From contig JAHCIT010000005.1 in assembly GCA_026129095.1 (NCBI GenBank), positions 124,001 through 188,000 of the forward strand: a stretch of 64,000 nucleotides of DNA, written 5' to 3'. Every line of letters starts with the position of its first letter. Position 1 is the stretch's first letter. Below the pieces are notes generated by a model. The model saw nothing but the letters and a program-made list of their open reading frames with translations, searched no databases and was not told the origin of the DNA. Shown piece after piece: positions 1 through 11,063 of the stretch. The translations under genes and the position numbers were made by a program. Origin of the DNA: Deltaproteobacteria bacterium. GTDB lineage: Bacteria; JAGRBM01; JAHCIT01.

Positions 1-369
1 GGCGACTACCTTTCGGATGCGGCCGCCGCGCAGGTGGGCGGCCTCGGCATTGCGCCGGGAGCGAACATCGGCGACAAGGCGGCGGTATTCGAGGCCACCC
101 ACGGCACCGCTCCCAAATACGCGGGCCAGGACAAGGTGAACCCCGGGTCGGTGATCCTGTCGGGAGTGATGATGTTCGAATACATGGGGTGGGATCGTGC
201 GGCACAGCTCATCACGGCCGCGATGGAGAAGACCATCTCCGAAAAGACCGTCACCTACGACTTCGAGCGCCAGATGCAGGGTGCGAAACTGCTGAAGTGC
301 TCGGAGTTCGGCAAGGCGGTTGCGAAGAACATGGACGCCGTGATTGGCTCCATCAACACTCAGAACTGA
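1..369 (+). CDS. icd: Isocitrate dehydrogenase (NADP-type), C-terminal part, cut by window start
   Basis: The reading frame is open from base 1 and ends with TGA at 367-369, so only the last 122 residues are present. The stretch containing [19 protein letters not shown] and NPGSVILSG is the conserved C-terminal part of prokaryotic NADP-isocitrate dehydrogenase, including the segment that binds the adenine phosphate of NADP. The enzyme converts isocitrate to 2-oxoglutarate in the TCA cycle. It lies 33 bases upstream of mdh on the same strand, and the two TCA genes are probably co-transcribed. Family assignment is firm. Cofactor preference cannot be settled from this fragment. Confidence 0.95.
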   Translation, partial: GDYLSDAAAAQVGGLGIAPGANIGDKAAVFEATHGTAPKYAGQDKVNPGSVILSGVMMFEYMGWDRAAQLITAAMEKTISEKTVTYDFERQMQGAKLLKCSEFGKAVAKNMDAVIGSINTQN

Positions 370-399
370 TCCGGCCTCAAGAACCGGGAAGGCAGGTAA

Positions 400-2294
<1,895 letters not shown>

Positions 2295-2358
2295 GGGTGA
2301 AAGGGCTCCCGGCGGCGCCTGACGCCGGACCGTTCATAGTTCCCCGGAAACCAAAGCG

Positions 2359-3168
2359 CTAGCGCCGTTCTCCAGACTGGATCCGTACATCCAGCCGGTC
2401 CCGCAGGGCTTCACCGGCAAGGTTGAAACCAAGCACTGCCGTGGCGAGCACTGCCCCCGGCACCAGCCCCACGTGCGGCGCGATGAGCAGGTAGTCGATG
2501 CCGCTGTCGAGCATCGACCCCCATGAAGGACGGCCGGGAATGCCGAGCCCCAGAAACGACAGGGAACTTTCGGTCAGCACCGCTGCCCCCAGGGCGAATG
2601 CCCCCTGTACCGCCAGCAGGGCGTACAGGTTGGGGAGCAGGTGGCGGACCATCACGGACAGTTCGCCCGCGCCGGTCACCAGCGCCGCCTGAACGAACTC
2701 GCGCTCCCTCAGCTCCAGGACCTGCCCGCGCACGAGCCGCGCATATCCCACCCATCCAAGGGCCGACATGGCGGCGATAAGATTGATGAGCGATGGCCCC
2801 AGCACGAAGGCAAGCCCCAGGGCAAGCAGGATTCCGGGGAACGCCTGCAAGAGGTCTACCGTCCGCATCAGGGCAAAGTCCCAGGTGCCACGCCTCCACC
2901 CGGCCCAGAGCCCGACGGCAGTTCCCACGGTCATCGAGATCAGCACGACGGGAACGCTCACGAGGAGTGACACCCGCGCCCCGGCCAGCACCCGTGCCAG
3001 AAGATCCCGGCCCAGTTCGTCGCAGCCCAGCCAGTGGGCGGCGGAGGGCCCCGCCAGTTCCAGTTCCAGGTTCGTCTCGGACGCCCCGTACGGAACCAGC
3101 CACGGCCCGGCGATCGCCAGCACGCACCAGCCGCCGATGATCCACAGTCCCGCAGGAATCCGCCTCAC
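2359..3168 (-). CDS. Peptide/oligopeptide ABC transporter permease (DppC/OppC-like)
   Basis: A 269-residue inner-membrane permease. The segment GCDELGRDLLARVLAGARVSL near residues 49-70 is characteristic of DppC/OppC-type permeases, and ESSLSFLGLGIPGRPSWGSML lies near the C-terminus. The cytoplasmic loop that contacts the ATPase is in the central part. Its start overlaps the stop of the upstream permease by four bases, which indicates translational coupling. It is the last gene of a three-gene operon (binding protein, DppB-like, DppC-like). No DppD/DppF ATPase gene follows; the next gene downstream is the TerC-type gene. Confidence 0.9.
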   Translation of the reverse strand: MRRIPAGLWIIGGWCVLAIAGPWLVPYGASETNLELELAGPSAAHWLGCDELGRDLLARVLAGARVSLLVSVPVVLISMTVGTAVGLWAGWRRGTWDFALMRTVDLLQAFPGILLALGLAFVLGPSLINLIAAMSALGWVGYARLVRGQVLELREREFVQAALVTGAGELSVMVRHLLPNLYALLAVQGAFALGAAVLTESSLSFLGLGIPGRPSWGSMLDSGIDYLLIAPHVGLVPGAVLATAVLGFNLAGEALRDRLDVRIQSGERR

Positions 3169-4100
3169 CCGCCGCCCCCCTTGCCGCCGGACCGGATGCG
3201 CGGATCGGCCGCGCCATAGGCGATATCGGTCAGGACATTCACCAGCACGTAGGTCGTGGAGATGACGATGATGACGCCCTGAACGACCGGAAAATCCCTC
3301 TGGAGGATTCCATTGATGAGCAGGGTTCCGATACCGGGCCAGGCGAACACCTTTTCGGTAATGATCGCCCCGCCCAGCAGCACGCCAAACTGGAGCCCCA
3401 GCACACTGATCACCGGGAGCAGCGCCGCCCGGAGGGCGTGCGTCCAGATGACCGCCCGCTCGGCAAGCCCCTTGGCCCGTGCCGTACGGACGAAATCGGC
3501 TGACAGCACATCCAGCATGCTCACGCGAACGATGCGCGACAGGCCCGCCGCGAGGGCCAGGCCGAGCGTGACGGCCGGCAGGATGACCGACGCGCTGCTG
3601 TCAAACCCGCCCATCGGCAGGAGGCCGAGATGGACCGCAAACAGAAGAATCAGCACCGGACCCACCCAGAACGTCGGGAGTGAGACACCGAGCAGGGAAA
3701 CCCCCAGCAGCATCCGGTCTATCCAGGTCCCCCGGAACCGCGCCGCCAGCACCCCCAGAGGCAGAGCGAACAGTATCGAGAACGCAAGGCCCGCCAAGGC
3801 GAGCCACAGGGTCGCCAGGTAGCGGTCGGCGATGAGGCGGCTTACCGGCATTCCGGCAGCGATGGATATTCTCAGGTCGCCCCTCGCCAGGTCGGCCATA
3901 AACCGTCCGTACTGAACCATCACCGGCTGGTCCAGATGATACTGCTGCCGGATGGCCTCGAGATTCGCGGCCGTGGCCCTCTCCCCCGCGATCACGGCGG
4001 CCGGATCACCGGGAAGCATGTGCAGGGCAAAAAAGACCAGTGTGGAGACTCCCCATACGACGGGGAGCGCCGCCAGAAGCCGCCGCCAGATGACGTTCAT
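3165..4100 (-). CDS. Peptide/oligopeptide ABC transporter permease (DppB/OppB-like)
   Basis: A 311-residue permease with an N-terminal helix followed by LPGDPAAVIAGERAT, the typical start of DppB/OppB permeases, and about six membrane segments. The segment FVRTARAKGLAERAV is the EAA-type loop that docks to the transporter ATPase. The start ATG overlaps the stop of the upstream binding-protein gene by four bases, and its own stop overlaps the next permease. With its neighbours it forms the channel of an ABC importer for peptides or related solutes. The exact substrate cannot be read from sequence. Confidence 0.92.
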   Translation of the reverse strand: MNVIWRRLLAALPVVWGVSTLVFFALHMLPGDPAAVIAGERATAANLEAIRQQYHLDQPVMVQYGRFMADLARGDLRISIAAGMPVSRLIADRYLATLWLALAGLAFSILFALPLGVLAARFRGTWIDRMLLGVSLLGVSLPTFWVGPVLILLFAVHLGLLPMGGFDSSASVILPAVTLGLALAAGLSRIVRVSMLDVLSADFVRTARAKGLAERAVIWTHALRAALLPVISVLGLQFGVLLGGAIITEKVFAWPGIGTLLINGILQRDFPVVQGVIIVISTTYVLVNVLTDIAYGAADPRIRSGGKGGGG

Positions 4101-5602
4101 CTGGCCTCCTTGCGGATGTTTTCGATCATCCAGAAGGAAGCGGCCGGGTCGGGCTCCACTCCCCGGATGCCCGGCTGGGCAACGGCGATATTGTCGCGCC
4201 AGAAGAGCGGCACGTACGGGAGATCGCGGGCGGTGATCTCCTGAACCTCTCCGTAAAGCCCGGCCCGGCGCTCCGGGTCGATCTCGGTGCGGGCATCTTC
4301 CAGCAGGCGGTCAACCTCCGGGCTGGAGTAGTAACCCCGGTTCTTGCCGCCCCGGTCCGGCGTCTCGCGGGAATGGAAGATCGAATACATCATGTCCGGA
4401 TCGGCGATGGCGACCCAGCTCAGGGTAAACACCTGGAAATCGCCCCGGACAATCTGGTCGAACAGGGCCGCCCATTCATAGCTTTTCACCTTCACGCGGA
4501 TGCCGACGGCCGCGAGGCTCTCCTGCATCACCTCGATGTTGCGGAGCGCCTCCTTGTTGGTCGAGGTTTTCCACTCAACCTCGATGCCGCCCGGATAACC
4601 GGCCTCGCCGAGCAGCGAGCGGGCCCGGTCCGGATCGAATCCATAGGTGACGGAAGGCTGGCGCCACGCCCAGTGAAAACCGGGAAGATATCCCGTCGCC
4701 ACCGATGCCATTCCCCGGAGGCGGTAATGCACCAGCCGGTCGCGGTCGATGGCATGGGCGAACGCCTGCCGGACGCGCGGATCCTTCAGCACCGGATCAC
4801 GGAGATTGAAAGCGAGGTAGGTGTAGTTGGCGCCGGGACCGGTGACGACCTGGAACCCCTTGTCCCCCAGATGCCGGGCATAGAGCGGCGTGATATTGTT
4901 GATGGCAAGGTCTACCGATCCGTGCAGGAGCCCCAGAACCCGGCTTGTCTCGTTCGGAATGACCTGCATGACGACCCGCCGCATTGCGGGCGGCGGCCAG
5001 TTGCCGCCCTCCTCCACGGCCTCCAGCACCACCTTTTCGGACGGAATATATCCGGCAAGCCGGTAGGGTCCGGTCCCGACCGGCGTGCGCTTCAGCGTGT
5101 CCGGCGCTACGTGGGCCGGCGGAATGCCGATCGTGAGATCGGAGAGAAACGACGCTCTCGCCTGCTTCAGCCGGAACCTGAACTCGTAGTCGCCCAGAAC
5201 CTCGATCGACTCGATATTGTCGAATGTACCCCGGAGCGGGGAAACGGAATCCGGATCCAGGATGATTTCAAACGTACGTGCCACGTCACGGGCCGTCAGC
5301 GGTGTGCCGTCATGGAACCGGACGCCTGGACGGAGCAACATGTGCCAGGAAACCGGCGTCTCGGCCGTATAGGCCGCCACAAGCCGGGGCACCGGGCGGC
5401 CGGACCGGTCCACGCGGAACAGGCCGTCATAGACCAGCTTGTTCACGTTGTCGGAATAGATGTCGCGGGCGAACCGGGGATCGAAATTCGTGGGATTGGC
5501 CTCCAGTGCGACCACAAGAGTGCCGGCATTCGTCCGGGGCGAATGGCATCCTCCGGCCACCACCAGCCAGATCAGCCACAGCAAGTATGAAAAGGTTTTC
5601 AC
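4097..5602 (-). CDS. Solute-binding lipoprotein of peptide ABC transporter (family 5)
   Basis: The protein begins most sensibly at GTG 5602, giving the signal peptide VKTFSYLLWLIWLVVAGGC with the lipobox VAGGC. A longer in-frame ATG at 5671 would bury the signal. The mature part shows family-5 binding-protein features: an early region with LEANPTNFDPRFARD, LRPGVRFHDGTPLTARDV in the middle, and a later segment with RQAFAHAIDRDRLV. It would capture peptides or similar ligands outside the inner membrane and hand them to the two permeases encoded immediately downstream with four-base overlaps. It is divergent from dacB. Ligand specificity is unknown. Confidence 0.92.
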   Translation of the reverse strand: MKTFSYLLWLIWLVVAGGCHSPRTNAGTLVVALEANPTNFDPRFARDIYSDNVNKLVYDGLFRVDRSGRPVPRLVAAYTAETPVSWHMLLRPGVRFHDGTPLTARDVARTFEIILDPDSVSPLRGTFDNIESIEVLGDYEFRFRLKQARASFLSDLTIGIPPAHVAPDTLKRTPVGTGPYRLAGYIPSEKVVLEAVEEGGNWPPPAMRRVVMQVIPNETSRVLGLLHGSVDLAINNITPLYARHLGDKGFQVVTGPGANYTYLAFNLRDPVLKDPRVRQAFAHAIDRDRLVHYRLRGMASVATGYLPGFHWAWRQPSVTYGFDPDRARSLLGEAGYPGGIEVEWKTSTNKEALRNIEVMQESLAAVGIRVKVKSYEWAALFDQIVRGDFQVFTLSWVAIADPDMMYSIFHSRETPDRGGKNRGYYSSPEVDRLLEDARTEIDPERRAGLYGEVQEITARDLPYVPLFWRDNIAVAQPGIRGVEPDPAASFWMIENIRKEAR

Positions 5603-5689
5603 GCTGTCAGCCGGTTTCCGCGCCCTGCCTGCACTTGAAACGAGTCTATTTCTGGACCCGCCGGGGAGCAATCGCTACAGTGACTTCCG

Positions 5690-7168
5690 ATGAGAAAGGT
5701 TCTTCTTCCTGCTGCCATAACCGTTGCGCTTCTTGTCTCAGGCGTCAGTCTTGCCCAGGAAAGCCCAAAACCGGTTGCCGTTCCCGAGCCCAACTGGACC
5801 GAAGTCGCCCGGAAGGAGTTCAGCGGGAAACCCATCGGACAGACCCGCTGGAGCTTTTACGCCGAGGAACTCCCCACTGGCCGTGTGCTCGCCTGCGCCC
5901 AGTGCGATGAAATGCGGATTCCGGCCTCGACCCTGAAGCTGCTGACAGGTGCGGCGGCGCTGGACCGCCTCGGTCTCGGCTACCAGTGGGAAACGAAGCT
6001 CTTTGCTGACAAGCCGGCAAGCAAAAGGAAAATCGAGGGGAACCTTTACCTCAAGGGTTACGGTGACCCGGCCCTGATTACCGAGCGCCTGCTCCTCATT
6101 GCCGCCGACATCCGGAACCGCCTTTTTCAGGAGGTCACGGGCGATCTGGTCGTGGATGCGACCTATTTCGATAACGAGCTGCTGAACCCAGCCTGGGGAG
6201 CGATGGCCGACAACAGCGACCGGAGCTACGTGGCCGCGACATCGGCCGTCAGCATCAATTTCAACAGTTTCACGGGTGTCGCCGTTCCGGGTGAAAAAAT
6301 GGGCGATCCGGCCCTCGTCTACATGGAACCGGTCACCCGGTTCGTCCGGGTAGACAGCACTGCAACCACCGGCGGCCCCAGGGCTCCCCTGACGCTGGTC
6401 GCCAGCCGCATCGGCACGGCCGCCAGACCAGTCATGCAGGTGAAAGGCTCCATTCCGTCAAGCCTCGCGGCCAAGCGTTTCTACAAGCAGGTGCCCGACC
6501 CGGCTCTCTACGCAGGCCATCTGCTCAAGGAGTTCCTGGAGCGCGAGGGCGTGAAGTTTGGCGGCACGGTACGGGTGGCAGCGACGCCGGAGGGCGCTCA
6601 GATAGTCCAGACGTTCACCGGTCCGCCGCTTTCCGAGGTCATCCGCTACCTGAACAAGCACTCGAACAACTTTGTTGCGGAGATGCTGCTCAAGACACTG
6701 GGGGCCCAGCAGAAGGGCGAGCCCGGCACCACGGCCAAGGGGCTGGAAGTGGTGAAGGAGTTCGCCGCCGATATCGGCCTCAATCCGGGTCAGGTGGAGA
6801 TTTACGACGGCTCCGGGCTCGCCCGGAAGAACCAGATGACCGCCCGGCAGCTCGGGAAGGTTCTGGACTGGGTGTTTCACAACGCGGAGATATTCCCCGA
6901 ATACGCGGCCTCGCTGCCGGTGGCCCAGACAGACGGCACCATCCGCCGCCGGCTGAGAAACCCCAAGGTCGCGCAGCGTATCCGGGGCAAGACGGGGCTG
7001 CTTGATGGGGTGACGACCCTCGCCGGTTACATGTTCCCGCTGGGGTCAAAGCCCATCGGATACGTCTTTTTCGTCAACGGCCCCGGCGCGCTCGGCGACA
7101 TCGAAGCCCAGCAGGACCGCCTGATGATGCAGATGATGGACTTCTACACGCTGGAGCAGGCGCCCTGA
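5690..7168 (+). CDS. dacB: D-alanyl-D-alanine carboxypeptidase/endopeptidase, PBP4 type (S13)
   Basis: A 492-residue exported penicillin-binding protein. After a signal peptide ending near LAQE, the three serine-penicillin-recognising motifs are present: S80-T-L-K83, S325-N-N327 and K434-T-G436. The large insertion between the first two motifs fits the S13 (DacB) family. It would trim D-Ala or cleave cross-links in periplasmic peptidoglycan. A TACAGT hexamer at 5676-5681 lies only 8 bases before the ATG and no Shine-Dalgarno sequence is visible, so the mRNA may be leaderless. It converges with the HAD phosphatase gene, with 7 bases between the two stops. Confidence 0.93.
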   Translation: MRKVLLPAAITVALLVSGVSLAQESPKPVAVPEPNWTEVARKEFSGKPIGQTRWSFYAEELPTGRVLACAQCDEMRIPASTLKLLTGAAALDRLGLGYQWETKLFADKPASKRKIEGNLYLKGYGDPALITERLLLIAADIRNRLFQEVTGDLVVDATYFDNELLNPAWGAMADNSDRSYVAATSAVSINFNSFTGVAVPGEKMGDPALVYMEPVTRFVRVDSTATTGGPRAPLTLVASRIGTAARPVMQVKGSIPSSLAAKRFYKQVPDPALYAGHLLKEFLEREGVKFGGTVRVAATPEGAQIVQTFTGPPLSEVIRYLNKHSNNFVAEMLLKTLGAQQKGEPGTTAKGLEVVKEFAADIGLNPGQVEIYDGSGLARKNQMTARQLGKVLDWVFHNAEIFPEYAASLPVAQTDGTIRRRLRNPKVAQRIRGKTGLLDGVTTLAGYMFPLGSKPIGYVFFVNGPGALGDIEAQQDRLMMQMMDFYTLEQAP

Positions 7169-7175
7169 GCGGCGC

Positions 7176-7862
7176 CTACCCTCTCGTACGGCTGGTACTG
7201 TGAACAGGCCATGAACGCGCGCGGGCGATGTCGTTCAGCTCTCCGCGCGGATTGATGCAGATCGGGAATCCCACTTCGGACAGCACGGCCGCATCAGCCG
7301 GCGAATCGCCCAGATAAACTGCATCCGAAAGCGGTATGCCGAGCTCGCCGCAAACCTTTTTGACAATTTCCAGCTTCCCATTGCCGTGGGGGACCGGGCG
7401 AATGGGCCGGTCGGTCATCCGGCCCTGCGCGTCTATTTCCATTTCGGTCCCAACGGCCCGGGTGGCGCCAACCGCCTCCGCGATCATCTCGACGGCAGGT
7501 TGCGGTGCCGTCCCCATCACCACCACCGGGACACCCCGGCCGCTGTAGAGCCGCAGCGCGGCCTCGGTTTCCACGTAGATCTTGTGCAGGCAATGGCGGC
7601 GGGTTCCCTCGCGGACACGGGCATATCCCGAAATCTTGTCCTCGCCCCTGAAGGCGGCGCTGGATGCCTGGATAAAGTCGTCCATCTGGGCCCGGCCTGC
7701 CAGGTACATCGCCATCGTCGCGGTCAGACGCGGGATGATCTTCAGCGCCTTCAGGCCGCTCAGCAGGTGCCGGGCGATATCGATTCCCATCGTGCCGCCA
7801 TACAGGGTGTTATCGAGATCGCAGAAAACAATCCGGGCCTGCGGGTAGTCGGGAATGGCCAT
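7176..7862 (-). CDS. HAD-superfamily phosphatase (HAD-IB, SerB-like)
   Basis: Starting at ATG 7862 gives about 228 residues beginning MAIPDYPQARIVF. A longer frame to 7952 has a non-conserved N-terminus. Motif I is CDLDNTLYGG with the nucleophile Asp15 and acid-base Asp17, motif II is VVVMGT, and the C-terminal motif is YLGDSPADAAVL. This order and the helical cap after motif I match HAD subfamily IB, which includes phosphoserine phosphatases and related small-molecule phosphatases. The substrate is not evident. It is transcribed divergently from the DUF4388-receiver gene and converges on dacB. Confidence 0.85.
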   Translation of the reverse strand: MAIPDYPQARIVFCDLDNTLYGGTMGIDIARHLLSGLKALKIIPRLTATMAMYLAGRAQMDDFIQASSAAFRGEDKISGYARVREGTRRHCLHKIYVETEAALRLYSGRGVPVVVMGTAPQPAVEMIAEAVGATRAVGTEMEIDAQGRMTDRPIRPVPHGNGKLEIVKKVCGELGIPLSDAVYLGDSPADAAVLSEVGFPICINPRGELNDIARARSWPVHSTSRTRG

Positions 7863-7946
7863 AAGCGCCGTGAGCGTAGCACACCCGGCGGGCAGTCTAG
7901 AGAGGGATATGCTGTGAAACGGAACCCGGAGCAAGCCATGTTCCCA

Positions 7947-7977
7947 TTGCACTGGGCCGTTGCTTGGGCAATATACT
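7947..7977 (+). promoter_or_regulatory. Candidate promoter of the DUF4388-receiver gene
   Basis: TTGCAC at 7947-7952 and TATACT at 7972-7977 resemble -35 and -10 elements. The spacer of 19 bases is longer than ideal. The predicted transcription start lies within a few bases of the ATG at 7991, and no Shine-Dalgarno sequence precedes that ATG. The transcript would therefore have almost no leader. Confidence 0.4.
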
Positions 7978-7990
7978 GTCCCAAACCCGT

Positions 7991-9091
7991 ATGGCCATTG
8001 TCACCAAGACGTCAGACCCAAACGAACTCCTCGGCATGATCGAGGATGGCTCGATTCTCGAAATCGTGGAACCGGTCTGCCAGACCAAGGCCAAGGTCGA
8101 GGTCGCCATCTGGGATGACGAGCGGGTGGCCAAGTTCTACTTCGACGGCGGCCGGATGGTTCACGCCGTCAGCGGAACCCGCAAGGGCCGCGACGTGGCC
8201 TACAACCTGATCCAGTTCCGCCGGGGCGTATTCAAGTTCCGCCGGGACGTGACGGCACCGGAACAGACGGTCGATATCCCCTATGACGCCTTTTTCGACC
8301 AGTTCCAGATCGGCATGGCCGAACTGTTCAGCCAGATTGCCGTTGCCCTGGATGACCGCCCCGTGGCCGCCGAACTCCGTTCCCACAAGGGAGCCCTGAT
8401 TGCGCGGTGGTCGAACTCCCTCGCCCTGGGGTCAAGGCTCGGCAAGCTTGAGCATTTCTCTCACGAGCAGGTCCGCAAGCTCATCGACGCTATCGGCTCC
8501 GACCGGCCCGACACCTTCCGCCCGCTGGAGGGGGTTCTCGAGTACCTGCGCCGTCTCCAGAGCTTCAAGGCAGTGGTCCGGATCATCTACACAGATGTCG
8601 AGCAGACACCCCGGCTCCGCCAGTGGATCGACGACAACCTGGAAGGGGCCGTCTCCCGCGCCTTCAGCGACGCGCTCCGGAAGGCCGACCGGTTCGTCAC
8701 GGCGCGCAAGCCCCTTATTCTTCATATTGACGACGACTCGAACATCCACATGCTGGTCAAGTTTGCCCTCGCCAACGTGGATGCGGAAATCATCACGGCA
8801 CGCGACGGCCAGGAAGGTTTCCGCCGGGCGCTCAAGGATTCGCCCGACCTCATCATCCTGGACCTCGCCATGCCGGGGATGAACGGCTTCGAGGCGTGCG
8901 AAAAGCTGAAGGAGCACGAGAAAACGAAGGGCACGAAGATACTGGTCCTGAGCGGTTCCGACACGGAGGTAAACCGCGAAATCGTCCTCGGAAACCTCAA
9001 GGCCGATGCATTTCTCGCCAAGCCGTTCGACCGGCGCCAGCTGGTGATGACCGTGCTTTCGCTGGGCCGGTTCGAGATGAAGAAACGCTAG
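7991..9091 (+). CDS. DUF4388 (PATAN-like) protein with C-terminal response-regulator receiver
   Basis: The protein of about 366 residues starts best at ATG 7991 (MAIVTKTSDP). The N-terminal region resembles DUF4388/PATAN domains, with a glycine-rich turn around FYFDGGRMVHAV. The last 120 residues form a receiver domain: acidic DDD near PLILHIDDDSN, phospho-acceptor Asp in LIILDLAMPGMNG, then a serine in LVLSGSDT and the conserved lysine in FLAKPFD. There is no DNA-binding output domain, so phosphorylation probably modulates the N-terminal region or a protein partner. DUF4388 plus receiver fusions are frequent in deltaproteobacterial-type genomes. No partner kinase is adjacent. Confidence 0.85.
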   Translation: MAIVTKTSDPNELLGMIEDGSILEIVEPVCQTKAKVEVAIWDDERVAKFYFDGGRMVHAVSGTRKGRDVAYNLIQFRRGVFKFRRDVTAPEQTVDIPYDAFFDQFQIGMAELFSQIAVALDDRPVAAELRSHKGALIARWSNSLALGSRLGKLEHFSHEQVRKLIDAIGSDRPDTFRPLEGVLEYLRRLQSFKAVVRIIYTDVEQTPRLRQWIDDNLEGAVSRAFSDALRKADRFVTARKPLILHIDDDSNIHMLVKFALANVDAEIITARDGQEGFRRALKDSPDLIILDLAMPGMNGFEACEKLKEHEKTKGTKILVLSGSDTEVNREIVLGNLKADAFLAKPFDRRQLVMTVLSLGRFEMKKR

Positions 9092-9107
9092 CAGGGCTTA
9101 CGGAAAC

Positions 9108-10157
9108 CTACTTCACGCTCCGGGCGATGCGAATCAGCTCCGGGTAAGGGTAGTTCCCGACCAGCGTGAGCTGGGTGTTCCCCTGGATCCACATGACCGA
9201 AGCGAAGCTGCCGTTGAAATTGAGGTACCCGTCCCGGTCGCCGATCCGGACCTTCTTGCCGAGCATCTGTGGCGTGATGTCGCCCGCCGCCCGGTTCTGG
9301 GTCAGTGACAGGTAGCTGGCATCCCTGCCCATGATGAACGAAACCATCGGCAGGCAGTGTTTCGACCGGATGATCTTTTTCTGTTCCACACCCGGCGGGA
9401 GATATTCCGGCAGGCGTATGTCGAAGTTCATGGTCGCCTTCGCCTCTTCCATGGTAATTCCCTCGTCGCGGTGGTCCCACTCGAAGACGACGGCGTTCCG
9501 GGGGAACTCGAAGGTGAAATCACCGGGCTCCAGGGCGACATCAAATCCCGCCTTCTCAAACTCCATGCGGTACCAGAGTTCCCCTTTCGGAGTGGTGATT
9601 TCGACCTTCAGTGGAAGTGAATAACGGTTATACACTGACGAGACATACGGATAGAGGTAGTCCAGTTTTTCCATCGGGACTGCCTTCCATGGGGTCGCCT
9701 CGTAACCGGCAATCTTCAAGGGTTCCCGCATCTGCCAGGCGTAGTTTTTCATGTTGTAGCGGGTGAGAAGTTCCACATGGTCACGGATCTGCGGGACGGG
9801 CGGGTTTTCGAGGCCCCGGACCCGGATACCGAACAGCTCGTTCGGGTACCAGAAGATCATCGTCTCTCCGTCATAGATGAACAGGTCGCCCGCCCGGCTT
9901 CCGGGTTCGAGAACTTCCGACCGGACCTTCCAGGGTTTCTGGTAGACGACCTTCCGGACGACCTTCGCCTTCGGATCCGTCTGGATGAGACCCGTTTCGG
10001 CGATCTGGGCACGGTAGCTTTCCAGTGCCAGCAGATTGTTGACCATCTGGTCGGATATGGCCTGCGCGAACAGGTTGGTGCAGGCGGTCAGGCATAACAC
10101 GACGGCTGGCGGCAGGAGCCGGCGGATGAACCGGTGGCTGATACTGGATGCTTTCAT
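9108..10157 (-). CDS. LolA-like lipoprotein with C-terminal DUF4367-like domain
   Basis: ATG 10157 is preceded by AGGAG at 9-base spacing and starts a signal peptide with lipobox-like LTAC. The N-terminal half (YRAQIAETGLIQTDPKAK, then VYQKPWKVRSEVLEPG and DLFIYDGETMIFWYP) has the strand pattern of LolA/LolB outer-membrane lipoprotein carriers. The last about 110 residues (EYLPPG, LSLTQNRAAG, WIQGNTQLTLVGNYP) match the layout of DUF4367, known from sporulation and anti-sigma-type proteins. It probably acts in the periplasm on a hydrophobic ligand. It lies 50 bases downstream of the hydroxylase gene and is likely co-transcribed with it. Confidence 0.7.
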   Translation of the reverse strand: MKASSISHRFIRRLLPPAVVLCLTACTNLFAQAISDQMVNNLLALESYRAQIAETGLIQTDPKAKVVRKVVYQKPWKVRSEVLEPGSRAGDLFIYDGETMIFWYPNELFGIRVRGLENPPVPQIRDHVELLTRYNMKNYAWQMREPLKIAGYEATPWKAVPMEKLDYLYPYVSSVYNRYSLPLKVEITTPKGELWYRMEFEKAGFDVALEPGDFTFEFPRNAVVFEWDHRDEGITMEEAKATMNFDIRLPEYLPPGVEQKKIIRSKHCLPMVSFIMGRDASYLSLTQNRAAGDITPQMLGKKVRIGDRDGYLNFNGSFASVMWIQGNTQLTLVGNYPYPELIRIARSVK

Positions 10158-10207
10158 ATGCGATCTCTCCTGCCGGGCCGTCATCAGCGGCTACCGGCCT
10201 GTTCAGG

Positions 10208-11029
10208 CTATGCGGATCTGAAGACCCGCCGGAACCAGCTTATCCACTCATCGAATGCGGCATGAACCGGATTGTTGACCGGACGGCCTGCGCCAATCCC
10301 GAAACGGACCGGGTCGGAGGTCTCCCGGGCGAAGCTCCCGAACAGCCGGTCCCAGACGATCAGCACGCCGCCGAAGTTCCGGTTCAGGTAAGGGCTGTTC
10401 TCGCCATGGTGAACCTTGTGGTGCCGGGGGGTGTTGAGGACCCATTCCAGCGGGCCCAGATTCAGCGGAACCTGCGTATGGAGCCATGACTGGTAGAAAA
10501 GGCTCGCTGCCTGCGCGAACAGGACCATCAGGGGGTCGAAGCCGAGGAATACCAGCGGCAGCCAGAAGATCATGGCGGTCATGGGAACCCAGGTCTGGCG
10601 CAAGGCGACGCTCAGGTTGAAGTGCTGCGACGAATGATGGGTAATATGAGAAGCCCAGAGCCACCCCACGTGATGGCTGGTCCGGTGAAACCAGTAGAAA
10701 CAGAAGTCTTCTGCGATGAACAGGAGCAGCCATTCCCACCGGAAGCTGCTGCTCCCGAACGTCCAGCCGGGTGTCCACAACTGGATGACCGGGCGCTCCG
10801 CCGCCCACAGATAGATCCGGAGCAGCACTGGCACCCAAACCAGATTGATCAGGAAGTAGCCCGCATAGAGAGACAGGTTGGCAAAGGTGTCCGCAGGGTC
10901 GTAGAGGCCGGGCCGGCATTTGCGGCTCCAGAGCCACTCCACGAGTATCGCCAGCCCGAAAAGACCAAGCCCCCAGGCGTAGACGTCACGCAGGGGGCTT
11001 GTAAGCAGCGGGGCCAGGATATCTTTCAT
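10208..11029 (-). CDS. Sterol desaturase / fatty-acid hydroxylase family membrane protein
   Basis: A 273-residue protein with four or five membrane segments and the three histidine clusters of the family: HRTSHH, HITHHSSQHFN and HKVHHG. These histidines bind a diiron centre that inserts oxygen or a double bond into lipid chains or sterol-like molecules. The reaction needs O2 and electrons, and the 2Fe-2S ferredoxin encoded at 23.9 kb is only one possible donor. The gene follows the ferritin-like diiron protein gene by 34 bases. Two different diiron proteins side by side suggest a shared oxidative lipid pathway, though the substrate is unknown. Confidence 0.88.
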   Translation of the reverse strand: MKDILAPLLTSPLRDVYAWGLGLFGLAILVEWLWSRKCRPGLYDPADTFANLSLYAGYFLINLVWVPVLLRIYLWAAERPVIQLWTPGWTFGSSSFRWEWLLLFIAEDFCFYWFHRTSHHVGWLWASHITHHSSQHFNLSVALRQTWVPMTAMIFWLPLVFLGFDPLMVLFAQAASLFYQSWLHTQVPLNLGPLEWVLNTPRHHKVHHGENSPYLNRNFGGVLIVWDRLFGSFARETSDPVRFGIGAGRPVNNPVHAAFDEWISWFRRVFRSA

Positions 11030-11063
11030 GGGCGGCCATCCGGCCGGTTCCAGATGGAGGTTT

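Noticed and set aside
2295-2358. Possible yybP-ykoY manganese riboswitch before the TerC gene
   Set aside because: The gap is short and contains none of the conserved loops.
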